Below, one piece after another: positions 54,806-63,228 of a DNA stretch of 64,000 bases. Each line of letters opens with the position of its first letter. The first letter of the stretch is position 1. Origin of the DNA: a virus; IMG/VR virus record IMGVR_UViG_3300025853_000041, positions 41,182 to 105,181 of that record. One strand, given 5' to 3'. The position numbers and the translations under genes were made by a program. A model generated the notes under the pieces. It saw only the letters and a program-made list of their open reading frames with translations. It ran no database searches and was not told the DNA's origin.

Positions 54806-55063
54806 TTAATGTCCTCCATATACTTGTTTTCCATCTCTGTATACATCGTACCTATTTGTATCTAAATCTCCTGCTTCTTCAGGAGTTATAGTCTCATAAG
54901 GAACATCATCATCAATCTCCCATTGTTCATTAATTTCAAATCCATTTGGAGAAATAAAATCTCCTACATCCTCATCATCTATGTCTTCAGGGACATCTAC
55001 CTCAAATGTCTGAGTTCTGTAATAAACTTCTGTAGCTGTTACTGTCACTTTTCTTGTTTCCAT
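54806..55063 (-). CDS. Hypothetical acidic protein, 85 residues
   Basis: Starts METRKVTVTATEVYYRTQTF and is beta-like with a strongly acidic middle (DVPEDIDDEDVGDF). The pattern resembles small Bacteroides-phage proteins of unknown role. It overlaps the upstream stop by one base. No motif recognised. Confidence 0.5.
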   Translation of the reverse strand: METRKVTVTATEVYYRTQTFEVDVPEDIDDEDVGDFISPNGFEINEQWEIDDDVPYETITPEEAGDLDTNRYDVYRDGKQVYGGH

Positions 55064-55512
55064 TACTTCATTGTATTAGTTACACTTGTTCTTCCTTTTC
55101 CTGCTTTCTTAGCTTCAAGGTACTTATCATACCAGTCATCAAATTCATACATGGCTGAGGTACCCTGTCCTTTCTTTAAGAAATAATGTGGATACCTAAT
55201 AAACCGTGAATCTGTTTGAGATAAGTAAAGCTTAACTGTGGCAATCACATCTTCTTTTCTTATCTCTGGTCTAGCTCTGAACATTGCTTTCAATCTCATG
55301 ACTGATTCTTTAACCTTTCCTCCTCTATCAGGATTCTTTGCTTTAAAGAGTGCACAATATTCTGTCTTCACCCATGCCCAAGGGTCATCATCTGCTATAT
55401 CTATTATTATTGAATCATAAATCTTATCAATAACAGATGCAGCAACAAGTTCTTCTCTAGGTGTTACGCAAATTTCTTTTGCAAAGGCTAAAATTTCTTC
55501 TCTTGTTATCAT
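55063..55512 (-). CDS. Hypothetical helical protein, 149 residues
   Basis: A helical protein (MITREEILAFAKEICVTPRE, then KESVMRLKAMFRARPEIRKEDVIATV) with a short C-terminal segment rich in aromatic residues and Lys. The helical parts with DVIATVKLYLSQ resemble loader or primosome-type proteins, but the match is weak. It overlaps its neighbours by one and four bases in the replication operon. Confidence 0.5.
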   Translation of the reverse strand: MITREEILAFAKEICVTPREELVAASVIDKIYDSIIIDIADDDPWAWVKTEYCALFKAKNPDRGGKVKESVMRLKAMFRARPEIRKEDVIATVKLYLSQTDSRFIRYPHYFLKKGQGTSAMYEFDDWYDKYLEAKKAGKGRTSVTNTMK

Positions 55513-56627
55513 AATACTAAATCTTTAAAATTAAGGTATGATACTTTCTTTGCATCAAAGCTCTTCAATGTTGAAGTTATCCATAATATATCCTGTGTGT
55601 CCTCAAGGCATAATATCCAAATAGTTGCTTCATAGTCTCCCTGTTCTAAGAGAGTCCTAGCAATTTTCTGAGATGTTAGTCCATTGTTATCAGAATCAAC
55701 CTGAGTTAGGATGAGGTTATCAATTGCAGAATAGGTATACCCTGTTCCACCCTTGTTCACCATTGCAATCCTATTAACTTCGCCATTTATGAACTTTTGA
55801 AGGTCCTTACTATTTGTGGTACCGTGGTACACATAGTCTGACAGCTCTTCAGCCTGTTTCCTGTCCATTGCAAAGATTAATTTCGTACCTTCAAGAGAAT
55901 TAATGATATACTTAGCTGCAGCCACTTTGGATGGTGACTTACCTATAAGTCTTCTCCTGTGTAGCAATGCAAACTTAGTTTTACCATTTCTCTCCATCCT
56001 CCTGGTCAAATATTCATACTGCTTAAGTTCAGATGTAGTAAAACTCTTCTCTTGTTTGGTCACCTTATCAGTGTACTTCACTTCAATGTTCATTTTGTCA
56101 TCCATAGGGATACCAACAACCATGATTTTGTAGTTTGATAAGAGACCAATATCAACAGCTGAGTTAATAGAAATTTTATATAACTTCTTGAGTCCCAGCT
56201 GCTCATAGATATCTGTCTTCGATTGTGTCTTACTCTCTGTCCCTGTCATCGATAGCAACACATCCCATGTTAAGCTTCCTTCTAATAGTCCTACTGCATT
56301 AACTGGTGTAATAAACTGCTCTTCATCTAACACAATAAGTGCATAATGTCCTTTCAATTTATTTAAACCTTTCCAAGTACTAGTAGTTAGTTGCTTAAGA
56401 TATGTTTTTGCTTTCCATTTTTCAAACTCAAGAGGTATATCCTCATCAGCTAGCTTAGATGTTGGTGTAACCCATAGGATTTTACCTTTTACCTTATGCT
56501 TTTTGATGTAATCTATAACAATCTTGGTCTTTCCTGACCTAGGAGCTAAGATAAGCCTACCAGATTCTCCAGCAGGGATAGAATTCACAACATCTTTCTG
56601 TAATTCATTCTTTTCTTTACTTGTCAT
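55509..56627 (-). CDS. SF2/SNF2-like DNA helicase
   Basis: The frame can begin at 56657, but the ATG at 56627 (MTSKEKNELQKDVV) leaves only an 11-base overlap with the upstream gene and is preferred (372 residues). Motifs: Walker A LAPRSGKTKI, Walker B IVLDEEQ, motif III SMTGTES, motif V NKGGTGYTYSA and motif VI QKIARTLLEQG. This is the helicase seen in many crAss-like phages next to PolA. It probably remodels forks or recombination intermediates. Confidence 0.8.
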   Translation of the reverse strand: MTSKEKNELQKDVVNSIPAGESGRLILAPRSGKTKIVIDYIKKHKVKGKILWVTPTSKLADEDIPLEFEKWKAKTYLKQLTTSTWKGLNKLKGHYALIVLDEEQFITPVNAVGLLEGSLTWDVLLSMTGTESKTQSKTDIYEQLGLKKLYKISINSAVDIGLLSNYKIMVVGIPMDDKMNIEVKYTDKVTKQEKSFTTSELKQYEYLTRRMERNGKTKFALLHRRRLIGKSPSKVAAAKYIINSLEGTKLIFAMDRKQAEELSDYVYHGTTNSKDLQKFINGEVNRIAMVNKGGTGYTYSAIDNLILTQVDSDNNGLTSQKIARTLLEQGDYEATIWILCLEDTQDILWITSTLKSFDAKKVSYLNFKDLVL

Positions 56628-57006
56628 TTTTGTAAAAATTCTTAAATTTAACCTCACTTTGCATATACCAATCAGACCTTAAGTATTTAGGAAGATTTTG
56701 GATACCTTCTAATCTTGCTATCTCCTCTTGCATTGCATCCTTTTTTTCTTTAAACCTTACTAATTTGTCACAGTCATAGTTTAGTATAGTTTCATACATT
56801 CTTCTAACAATAGTATCAACATTATGCATCAGCTTGCTATCATAATTAACAAAATTATATCTCATAGTCCTGGCAGTGTCTTCTATAAGATATCCGATTT
56901 CATTTTGAATAGTACATATCTCATATTCTATATTAGCATTGTTTGCTTTAAATGTAGAGTCCCAAAATTTTCCTTTGTTATCTATATATCCACATGTCTT
57001 TTTCAT
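56617..57006 (-). CDS. Hypothetical protein, 129 residues
   Basis: A Lys/Asn/Tyr-rich helical protein starting MKKTCGYIDNKGKFWDSTF, with a long helix in the C-terminal half (FKEKKDAMQEEIARLEGI). No domain recognised. It overlaps the next gene start and the preceding stop by a few bases. Confidence 0.5.
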   Translation of the reverse strand: MKKTCGYIDNKGKFWDSTFKANNANIEYEICTIQNEIGYLIEDTARTMRYNFVNYDSKLMHNVDTIVRRMYETILNYDCDKLVRFKEKKDAMQEEIARLEGIQNLPKYLRSDWYMQSEVKFKNFYKNDK

Positions 57007-57179
57007 AATTCTTCTAATTTTTTTAAAATGAGTAATTTACGTGCACTATCAAATACAGACTTTGGCTCAAGCTTTTTTATATTCTTTATAAATTTTACTT
57101 TAAGTTCACCTGTTATCTTTCCTCTGTCATTACTTAACAAATACTCCATATTTGTTAGTTGTAGTTCTAATTCGTTCAT
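57003..57179 (-). CDS. Small helical protein, 58 residues
   Basis: The start MNELELQLTNMEYLLSNDRG at 57179 is chosen because an upstream start would reach 37 bases into the DNA polymerase gene, which ends at 57190. The protein is a single long helix, Lys/Leu-rich, possibly a coiled coil. It overlaps the next gene by four bases. Function unknown. Confidence 0.5.
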   Translation of the reverse strand: MNELELQLTNMEYLLSNDRGKITGELKVKFIKNIKKLEPKSVFDSARKLLILKKLEEL

Positions 57180-57189
57180 AATACTGTTT

Positions 57190-59100
57190 TTAGTGGCATT
57201 CAGCGTAATTGTTTCCCCAATCAACACTGCAGCCTATTGTTACATTTAATCCTGTTTCTGCATTCATCTCATCCATTGCTCTCTTAAGTATCACAGCAAC
57301 TTGGAATTTATGTTGTTGCTTACACTTTAGTAGTATCTCATCATGATACTGCAAACTTATCTTGATACCTAACTCATTCAAACCCTGTCTTACTTTCCTG
57401 ACCCAAGAGTCAAAAACATAAACACCAGTAGATTGATTCAAGGTAGAAAACCTGTCCTTATCTGCTTTCAAAAACATCCAAAATCCTGAAACAGGGTTAT
57501 ATAACCACTTCTGCTTATCAACAATTTTGACTCTGCAGTCTTTTGCTGTCTGCTTCACTGCTGCATTCCTCTTCCAATAAGTTGTATGTAGTTTCTTTGC
57601 AAATTTAAGTGTACATTTAAGTGATTCTGCAATTTTAGGTGGTCCTGCTCCATAAGTAGCTGAGAAATTAATCAGTTTTGCCTTCTTTCTTTCAGTATTG
57701 ATGACATTATACCTGTTAGCATCTGCCTCACTCCCATATACGAAATTATCACCCAAACTATCTTTCTCTGCAGAAATTTTTTTATAGAATTCTTCATCTT
57801 CCTTTGTTATTAATTCAGCCAATACAGCTATGTCAATGTGTGGGTCAAATCCTGGAACTCTCATCTCTGTCACATAATCAGGGTCATAAAAGTATATGTA
57901 GTGCTGTTTGGTGTTATCCTCTAGTCCACTAATATCACTTCCACACATGATGTATGTTGTGTCAGGCACCATGAGGCACCCTCTGATTTCTTTCCCATAA
58001 TACTTATCAACTCCAGGCAAGTTAGCTATTGGCTTAGCATGCTGCAATCTTAAAGTATTTGTAAAACCTTGAGCCCTAGAGTAGATGTAACCATTATCAT
58101 CTACACTCTCTAAGAAAGATTTGAACAATCCATATCTATGTCTCGCTCTATAAAGACCTCCAAGCTCTTCCAAAAATGGATACTTCTCAAACATTTCTCT
58201 AATACTGAAACATAGTCCACCACCAAATGGCAATGAAACCTGTGGTATTTTCTTATTTTTCTTATTTACTTTAAAGGTCTTTGGTTCCCAACCTAATTGA
58301 AACAACCAATCTTTTAGCTGTTGAGGTGATGTGGGACTTCCTGGCACTGTGATTTCCTGAGTATTCTCAGGTAAACCTTTCTTCTTCAGTAAGTCAAACC
58401 AACTCTGACCATGGACTGACAAATCACCATCTTTCTTATAGATAATTGCAGGTGGTGTCTTGTCCACAATACGAGGCATGAACTTAGCTAAATTGGAAAT
58501 CTTCTCATCTATAATGAATTCGAGGTCCAAGCTAGATTGCTCAGCAAGCCTGATGTCAAGTTTAATCTTTTCATCTTCTTGCTCCCTTAGGCAATCCATT
58601 TTGTATCCTAAATATCCAATTAGTCTCATTATCTCATTAAAATCACCATAGATTTGCATCAGGTAATCCATCATTGAATGAAAAGTTCTTGCATTAATCT
58701 CCACATCACTCTCACATCTGTCTACATATACTTCTACTGGCAGGTCATCCCAGTCATCTATGACGGGCTTAGGAAAACCCATTCTCTCACCCCAAGCAGC
58801 TAAACCATGTACAAATCCTTTAATAGGGTACAGGTAAAAAGAGATTGCTAGCGTGTCTATTAACGTAGCATCTATCTTGATGTTTAAAATCTTTTCTAGC
58901 ATAGGCACATCATACTCTATTATCTTGTGTCCTACAATAGTCTCTTGTTGGAGAATAAAGTTAGACATATCTGTATAATCAGTAAATGAACCTTTTGCTA
59001 GCAAAGTTTTGTTCTCATAGATAGCATAAGAAAGACAATGAATCAGTGTACCTTTATCAAGAAGCCCATTAGCTTCAATATCAAATATTGTGTACTTCAT
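57190..59100 (-). CDS. Family A DNA polymerase with 3'-5' exonuclease
   Basis: A 636-residue T7-like polymerase. Exonuclease motif I is FDIEANG (Asp7, Glu9), with a further Asp in GHKIIEYDVPML. Polymerase motif A is GSDISGLEDN (in place of DYSQIELR), motif B is the KKAKLINFSATYGAG region, and motif C is YHDEIL. The usual T7 thioredoxin-binding loop is not obvious. It replicates the phage genome together with the nearby primase and helicases. Family A polymerase is found in some crAss-like groups, while others use family B. Confidence 0.9.
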   Translation of the reverse strand: MKYTIFDIEANGLLDKGTLIHCLSYAIYENKTLLAKGSFTDYTDMSNFILQQETIVGHKIIEYDVPMLEKILNIKIDATLIDTLAISFYLYPIKGFVHGLAAWGERMGFPKPVIDDWDDLPVEVYVDRCESDVEINARTFHSMMDYLMQIYGDFNEIMRLIGYLGYKMDCLREQEDEKIKLDIRLAEQSSLDLEFIIDEKISNLAKFMPRIVDKTPPAIIYKKDGDLSVHGQSWFDLLKKKGLPENTQEITVPGSPTSPQQLKDWLFQLGWEPKTFKVNKKNKKIPQVSLPFGGGLCFSIREMFEKYPFLEELGGLYRARHRYGLFKSFLESVDDNGYIYSRAQGFTNTLRLQHAKPIANLPGVDKYYGKEIRGCLMVPDTTYIMCGSDISGLEDNTKQHYIYFYDPDYVTEMRVPGFDPHIDIAVLAELITKEDEEFYKKISAEKDSLGDNFVYGSEADANRYNVINTERKKAKLINFSATYGAGPPKIAESLKCTLKFAKKLHTTYWKRNAAVKQTAKDCRVKIVDKQKWLYNPVSGFWMFLKADKDRFSTLNQSTGVYVFDSWVRKVRQGLNELGIKISLQYHDEILLKCKQQHKFQVAVILKRAMDEMNAETGLNVTIGCSVDWGNNYAECH

Positions 59101-59117
59101 CTTGTCTCGTGTTTAAA

Positions 59118-59417
59118 TTAAATTTTCTTTATAGAATAGATGTAGATATTGTTGTATCTCTTACTATTCTTCTCAGAGCCTTGGAATAAGAAATCAATCT
59201 CAACAGTTGAACCCTGTTTAATATCTCTCTCTTCAAGCATTTTCAGCTTGCCATTCCTTAACTCTGGAAATAATATTTGCCCATCAGGTGTCTCAATAGT
59301 TAATACACGCTTATAAAGGTCAGGTATTCCATCTCTTTTAATGTGTACTAACTCTCCAACAACATGGACAGTTCCTTTTAAGTTAAAATAACTTTTTTCA
59401 ATATGATTTCTATACAT
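59118..59417 (-). CDS. OB-fold protein of DUF3127 type
   Basis: A 99-residue protein with beta-strand sequence: GTVHVVGELVHI, KRVLTIETPDGQILFPELRN, then TVEIDFLFQGSEKN and YNNIYIYSI. This matches the small DUF3127 family of Bacteroidota and their phages, which is predicted to be an OB-fold that binds single-stranded DNA. It lies between the DNA polymerase and Dda-like helicase genes, as expected for a replication accessory. Confidence 0.65.
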   Translation of the reverse strand: MYRNHIEKSYFNLKGTVHVVGELVHIKRDGIPDLYKRVLTIETPDGQILFPELRNGKLKMLEERDIKQGSTVEIDFLFQGSEKNSKRYNNIYIYSIKKI

Positions 59418-59421
59418 TTTG

Positions 59422-60735
59422 TTATGCTTTATATAAAATTAGTAGTCGTGCAGCTCTAGTCACAGCTGTATAAAGAAGCCTCTGCTTCTCTGACTTGTTT
59501 CGATTTAGATTCAGATTCTTGATGTTCACTATTGCCTGTTCATAGGTAGAGCCTTGACTCTTATGTACAGTGATAGCATGATTATACGTCATATTAGCAA
59601 ACTGTTCTATGAACTTAAAGTAATCACCCCAATCAATGACCCTGGTCTTAGCCAGCATCTTGAGTTTCTTTAATAGTTTTTCATATTCCTTCTCTGAATC
59701 TTCATGAATTATTATTATCTCATCTACATACTCTTGTGCTTCAATTGAAAATGAGGCATTAATAGAGTAGTATTTGAACTTGATTGAACTAAAGGTAGTT
59801 TCCTTGAGAAAACCTCCACCTTTCCCTGAGGGATAATGAAATGGCTTCTCTTTCACATCTGCCTGCTCCACTTTAATTTCTTGATTGGTATAAAACCCAT
59901 CACCATAAGGACTATTAAATATTAAGGTTTCTCCAACTTCTATCTTTGCAGGTGTACCATATATTCTTTGCCTTACTAAAGTGTTGACTAAATCAACTTC
60001 CTTATTAGTCCATGCTAGATATTTTAGCTCATCAGTTCCATTGACAACTGCTAAGGTCTCTACTACCTGTGCTAAGTCATTACTAAATAGATATCCCATA
60101 TCTTGTGAGTCCATACTAGATTTAACTCTCTTTGATTCTTTAGTTTTGATATCATCTAGATTTCGACTTAGATGTATTATGGGATTCCCTTCTCCCTGTC
60201 TTATAATTTCAGTTAATTCTACCTCTGGGTAACTTGAGGCAAAGATGGGTGACACTAGTTCACCAATAGGATTCAGCTGTTTAGCATCTCCAATAAAAAC
60301 AACTATTGCATTATTTGCATCAGCGTGTTCTTCTACATACGTCAAAAGGTCCTTGTTTAGCATTGAAGCCTCATCTATAATAAGCAGCCCAACATTTTTT
60401 AATGGTGGATACCTTTCACTATAATATGGCTTGAAACTAATAGCACCTGTCTTGTAATTTATTTCCTTTTTAATCTTCAGTGATGAATGCACTGTGGCAA
60501 ATTCAAGGTTAGGGTATTCATCTACCTTACCTTTTACTACTGCAACAGCTTTATTTGTTGGAGCTGATACAATAATCTTCTTAAATGGTATTTTTGTCCT
60601 TAGTCTACTGACCAATTCATTCACCAAGTAAGTTTTACCAACACCTGCACTCCCTGAGATTAAAAGTCTCTTCCCGTTCTCAAGTATAGCTAGACTCTCG
60701 TCTAACTTCTCTTGTTGATGTGCTGTTAAACTCAT
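59422..60735 (-). CDS. Dda-like SF1B helicase
   Basis: A 437-residue helicase: Walker A GSAGVGKT (28-35), APTNKAVAV, Walker B IIDEAS, motif III IGDAKQLNPIG, and the C-terminal HKSQGSTYEQA and YTAVTRAARLLILY. The layout is that of T4 Dda, which unwinds 5' to 3' and clears proteins from DNA. It is the first gene of the replication run, just after the hairpin at 60794-60827. Confidence 0.85.
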   Translation of the reverse strand: MSLTAHQQEKLDESLAILENGKRLLISGSAGVGKTYLVNELVSRLRTKIPFKKIIVSAPTNKAVAVVKGKVDEYPNLEFATVHSSLKIKKEINYKTGAISFKPYYSERYPPLKNVGLLIIDEASMLNKDLLTYVEEHADANNAIVVFIGDAKQLNPIGELVSPIFASSYPEVELTEIIRQGEGNPIIHLSRNLDDIKTKESKRVKSSMDSQDMGYLFSNDLAQVVETLAVVNGTDELKYLAWTNKEVDLVNTLVRQRIYGTPAKIEVGETLIFNSPYGDGFYTNQEIKVEQADVKEKPFHYPSGKGGGFLKETTFSSIKFKYYSINASFSIEAQEYVDEIIIIHEDSEKEYEKLLKKLKMLAKTRVIDWGDYFKFIEQFANMTYNHAITVHKSQGSTYEQAIVNIKNLNLNRNKSEKQRLLYTAVTRAARLLILYKA

Positions 60736-60793
60736 ACTTTATTTCATTTTTATTTCATTTTTGATTTGTGACTCAAAACTCGTGTAGTAAAGA

Positions 60794-60827
60794 AAGAATA
60801 AAGCAAGGTTTCCCTTACTTTATTCTT
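60794..60827 (-). terminator. Terminator-like hairpin before the Dda gene
   Basis: A perfect 10-bp stem (AAGAATAAAG with CTTTATTCTT), then one mismatch and an inner 4-bp stem AAGG/CCTT with loop TTTC. On the minus strand TTTCTTTAC follows. It lies in a 116-base gap after the small-gene block, so it likely ends that transcript and separates it from the replication operon. No promoter was recognised in the gap. Confidence 0.7.
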
Positions 60828-60851
60828 CTTACTAAAATTCACACAAACATC

Positions 60852-61052
60852 TTAATACTCAGAAGCTCTGACTTCCATTGCTGCCATTTGCTCCTTAGTG
60901 TAACCTGGTCCAGTACTGATAAATCTGTCCTGAAATGGATTACACAAAATAAATTTGCCTTTCCGTGTACGTTTAAAGAAGTCCATCCTTTTAAAGGTGG
61001 CATTCCATATTGCTTTTAAATTACCTCTTTTAATGTTTCTTGTATAACTCAT
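60852..61052 (-). CDS. Small basic protein, 66 residues
   Basis: Starts MSYTRNIKRGNLKAIWNATF and is Lys/Arg-rich, with FKRTRKGKFILCNPFQDRF and a short C-terminal acidic end. It could bind nucleic acid. The start overlaps the upstream stop by one base (TAATG). No homologue recognised. Confidence 0.5.
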   Translation of the reverse strand: MSYTRNIKRGNLKAIWNATFKRMDFFKRTRKGKFILCNPFQDRFISTGPGYTKEQMAAMEVRASEY

Positions 61053-61297
61053 TATTCACTTGGGTATTTAGTATCATCAAAACTATTTGATAATACGGTT
61101 ATTAATTTCTTTACTTGTTCTTGTGTCAATTGAATATAAGGTTGAGTGCTTAGCATTGTAAGCTGAAGCATTCTTCCATTTTCTGCTCCACCATAAAACC
61201 TAGTAATCATCATACCTGTTGGCTCCTTAACGTGCTTTGCAAGAGTAGATTTTTTACTTTCTACTATACCTGCTATTGTTTCAATATGTGTGCTCAT
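61052..61297 (-). CDS. Hypothetical protein, 81 residues
   Basis: Starts MSTHIETIAGIVESKKSTLA; the middle (MMITRFYGGAENGRMLQLTM) and the C-terminal helix (LTQEQVKKLITVLSNSF) suggest a small alpha/beta protein. It overlaps the next gene by one base. It belongs to the small-gene block next to the tmRNA. Confidence 0.5.
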   Translation of the reverse strand: MSTHIETIAGIVESKKSTLAKHVKEPTGMMITRFYGGAENGRMLQLTMLSTQPYIQLTQEQVKKLITVLSNSFDDTKYPSE

Positions 61298-61311
61298 TTT
61301 TATCGCATAAT

Positions 61312-61980
61312 TTATAAATTTTCTTTAATCCAATTATCATCAAGAGGTTTTGTATGTAAGACAGGAAACGCAAGATAGCCTTCATTTATACCTCTTCTAA
61401 AGGTTTTATTGCCATATGCTATCATTTCTTCTCTACTATACATCTTCTCTTCAACTACAGAAGTGATTGTAACTTCATTGTCTTGGTTTAGTTTGAGTTT
61501 ATCATTACCATAAAACCTTCGTACTCTGTCTTCTGTAAAGCCATCAACATAGCTTTCTTCGTACTCGACCTCCCACTCTCCATCAGGATTAACAACAAAC
61601 TCTTTTAAGAATGATTGTTGTACTTGTGGTACTTGACAAGAATGACTTTTACTTATAGGCATTCTAAGCTTAGGGTCAGTAGTTGCTATGATTTTTCTAC
61701 AAAACTTAAACCTATAATCTTTTTTATGATTAATTAAATGTCTAGTTTCAGTATGTGTTTGAACGCTTTTTTGAGATTCAGTAACAAACATATCAATATA
61801 CCAGTCTCCTTCTTTAATAGGTTCTACCTCTTGAGATACTGTGATGTATAGGTGACACTGAGTTCCATTAGGTTTTCCAACCCTATATTTACCTTCTATT
61901 AAGTACCCTTTGTCATGAGTATATAATGGATAATCCTTATCTTCTGTTGGTAGCGTTACTACCTGTATTTTATGTTTCAT
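61312..61980 (-). CDS. Small-block paralogue B, 222 residues
   Basis: A tandem paralogue of the next gene upstream (61990-62715). Shared landmarks in order: QVVTLPTED, HLYITVSQEVEPIKEGDW, CRKIIATTDPKL, QQSFLKEFVVNPDGEWEVEYEE and LNQDNEVTITSV with EEKMYSREE. No enzyme motif is recognised; beta-strand content is high. The family occurs, from memory, in other Bacteroides phages. It may be an early host-interaction protein. Confidence 0.65.
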   Translation of the reverse strand: MKHKIQVVTLPTEDKDYPLYTHDKGYLIEGKYRVGKPNGTQCHLYITVSQEVEPIKEGDWYIDMFVTESQKSVQTHTETRHLINHKKDYRFKFCRKIIATTDPKLRMPISKSHSCQVPQVQQSFLKEFVVNPDGEWEVEYEESYVDGFTEDRVRRFYGNDKLKLNQDNEVTITSVVEEKMYSREEMIAYGNKTFRRGINEGYLAFPVLHTKPLDDNWIKENL

Positions 61981-61989
61981 TGTGCCATT

Positions 61990-62715
61990 TTATAAGTTTT
62001 CTTTAATCCAATCTTCTATTGTACTATATTTAGGAGATAAATCTTTAGGTAAATCAGCTATAATATGTATATCCACTACACCATCTTGAGAATTAAATTC
62101 TCTTGCACTATTAAAAGCATCTGTAAGTTCATCTTTACTATACATCTTCTCTTCAACAGAAGTAATATTAACAGTATTGTCTTGGTTTAGCTTGAGTTTT
62201 GGGTAATCTTCTTTTACTTCCATATCAGTTCCCCACCATTCATCATACTCAACTTCCCACTCTCCATTAGAATTAGCAATAAATTCTTCTAAGAATGATT
62301 GTTGTAGTTGTGGTATCTTCTGATAATTTTTACCCTCTATTCTTGTTATCTGACAATTATAAATCTTACAATTATAATTTTCACCCACATACTTTAAAAG
62401 TTTAGGGTCAGTAGTTGCTATGATTTTTCTACAAGCTTCATTAGTATAACATAAATGATTATCAGATTCTAAATCATTGGTACTATTAAAGCCTACACAT
62501 TTATGTATAGTAGTAGAATCTCCTACAATAAACAAATCACCTACTTTAATAGGCTCTACATCCTGTGATACTGTGATGTATATGTGTTGAGTGATACTGA
62601 AACTTGTTCTTTTATACATGTCATCTAAATAGGAAGGTGTTTTAGAATCCCCTATTATAGCAATAGGACTGTTATCTTCTGTTGGTAGCATTACTACCTG
62701 TGCTTTATTTTTCAT
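61990..62715 (-). CDS. Small-block paralogue A, 241 residues
   Basis: The first member of the tandem pair, sharing with the next gene QVVMLPTED, HIYITVSQDVEPIKVGDLF, CRKIIATTDPKLL, QQSFLEEFIANSNGEWEVEYDE and LNQDNTVNITSVEEKMYS. It has an extra Cys-containing insert (NCKIYNCQITRI) and a different C-terminus. It starts 17 bases after the tmRNA 3' end. Function unknown. Confidence 0.65.
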   Translation of the reverse strand: MKNKAQVVMLPTEDNSPIAIIGDSKTPSYLDDMYKRTSFSITQHIYITVSQDVEPIKVGDLFIVGDSTTIHKCVGFNSTNDLESDNHLCYTNEACRKIIATTDPKLLKYVGENYNCKIYNCQITRIEGKNYQKIPQLQQSFLEEFIANSNGEWEVEYDEWWGTDMEVKEDYPKLKLNQDNTVNITSVEEKMYSKDELTDAFNSAREFNSQDGVVDIHIIADLPKDLSPKYSTIEDWIKENL

Positions 62716-62732
62716 TATTCATTTATTTTTAG

Positions 62733-63130
62733 TGGAGACGCTGGGACTCGAACCCAGGTCTTTCACATATCAATAATAATATTTTATACAGCTTCACGTT
62801 TCTTTAAATTCTTTACGCTAGATTAGGACCAACTGTTAAGTTGATGCTCCACCAGATTGTTTTTTTTATCACAGACAGTAACAATCAAATCTATCTGTTG
62901 CATAATCTTAGCTTATGCTGCTATTAAAACTTGACCTCCCATGGTATCTTGCGATACACCTTGGAAATCATTAAGAATGTTGTGAACAACACTCATGTTA
63001 GCTTCAATCTGTGCAGTTTCCTGCGTACTAGTTGTGTTTCCATTTAAGTAAACTCACCTTAGTTTTAGACAGTTATCTCTCTGTGCTGAATATTATTAAA
63101 TCGCTATGAAATCAATTCCATGTCGTCCCC
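62733..63130 (-). ncRNA. ssrA: Phage-encoded transfer-messenger RNA (tmRNA)
   Basis: Read on the minus strand from 63130. The 5' end GGGGACG pairs over seven positions with CGTCTCC (62734-62740), giving the acceptor stem, with discriminator A at 62733. The D-region ACATGGAATTGAT resembles tmRNA consensus TGGATTCGAC. The T arm is CTGGG-TTCGAGT-CCCAG. The P2 helix forms from TAATAATATT (63089-63098) with AATATTATTA (62774-62783) and CAGC/GCTG. After the tag stop lies an H-type pseudoknot: stem 62891-62898 with 62871-62878, and loop 62880-62886 with 62855-62861 (7 bp). No CCA is encoded. tmRNA with SmpB rescues stalled ribosomes and tags the product for proteolysis. Length 398 nt, normal for the class. 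Confidence 0.9.
62913..63041 (-). other. Predicted tmRNA tag reading frame, about 42 codons
   Basis: Within the tmRNA, the only frame ending in a hydrophobic-Ala-Ala tail is ...GGQVLIAA then TAA (62913-62915). It is open back to a TGA 12 bases before GGA at 63041. TTAAAT-GGA resembles the Porphyromonas resume site (TTAATT-GGC), so the tag may begin GNTTSTQETA. A later Ala codon would give 33 residues. Known bacterial tags are usually 8-35 residues. The resume codon is inferred. Confidence 0.55.
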
Positions 63131-63135
63131 AAATT

Positions 63136-63228
63136 TTACTTCTTTTTAAATAATTTCATTAAATATTTTCGATTACTACATATTACTACCACAGCAATAA
63201 ATAATAGACCTGATATTAGTGTACTCAT
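63136..63228 (-). CDS. Small membrane peptide, 30 residues
   Basis: The frame MSTLISGLLFIAVVVICSNR plus a basic tail (KYLMKLFKKK) encodes one transmembrane helix with positive C-terminus. It starts with ATGA overlapping the stop of the upstream 127-residue gene and ends five bases before the tmRNA 5' end. The coupled start and clean hydrophobic pattern support it. Possible membrane effector; function unknown. Confidence 0.5.
   Translation of the reverse strand: MSTLISGLLFIAVVVICSNRKYLMKLFKKK

Noticed and set aside
62733-62860. An ordinary tRNA ending in the GGTTCGAGTCCCAG arm
   Set aside because: No matching 7-bp acceptor strand or D and anticodon arms lie within 100 bases; the partner strand GGGGACG is at 63124-63130, which fits tmRNA.
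62913-63052. The tag frame as an independent protein gene
   Set aside because: It has no start after an intergenic leader, lies fully inside the folded tmRNA and ends where the tag stop should be.
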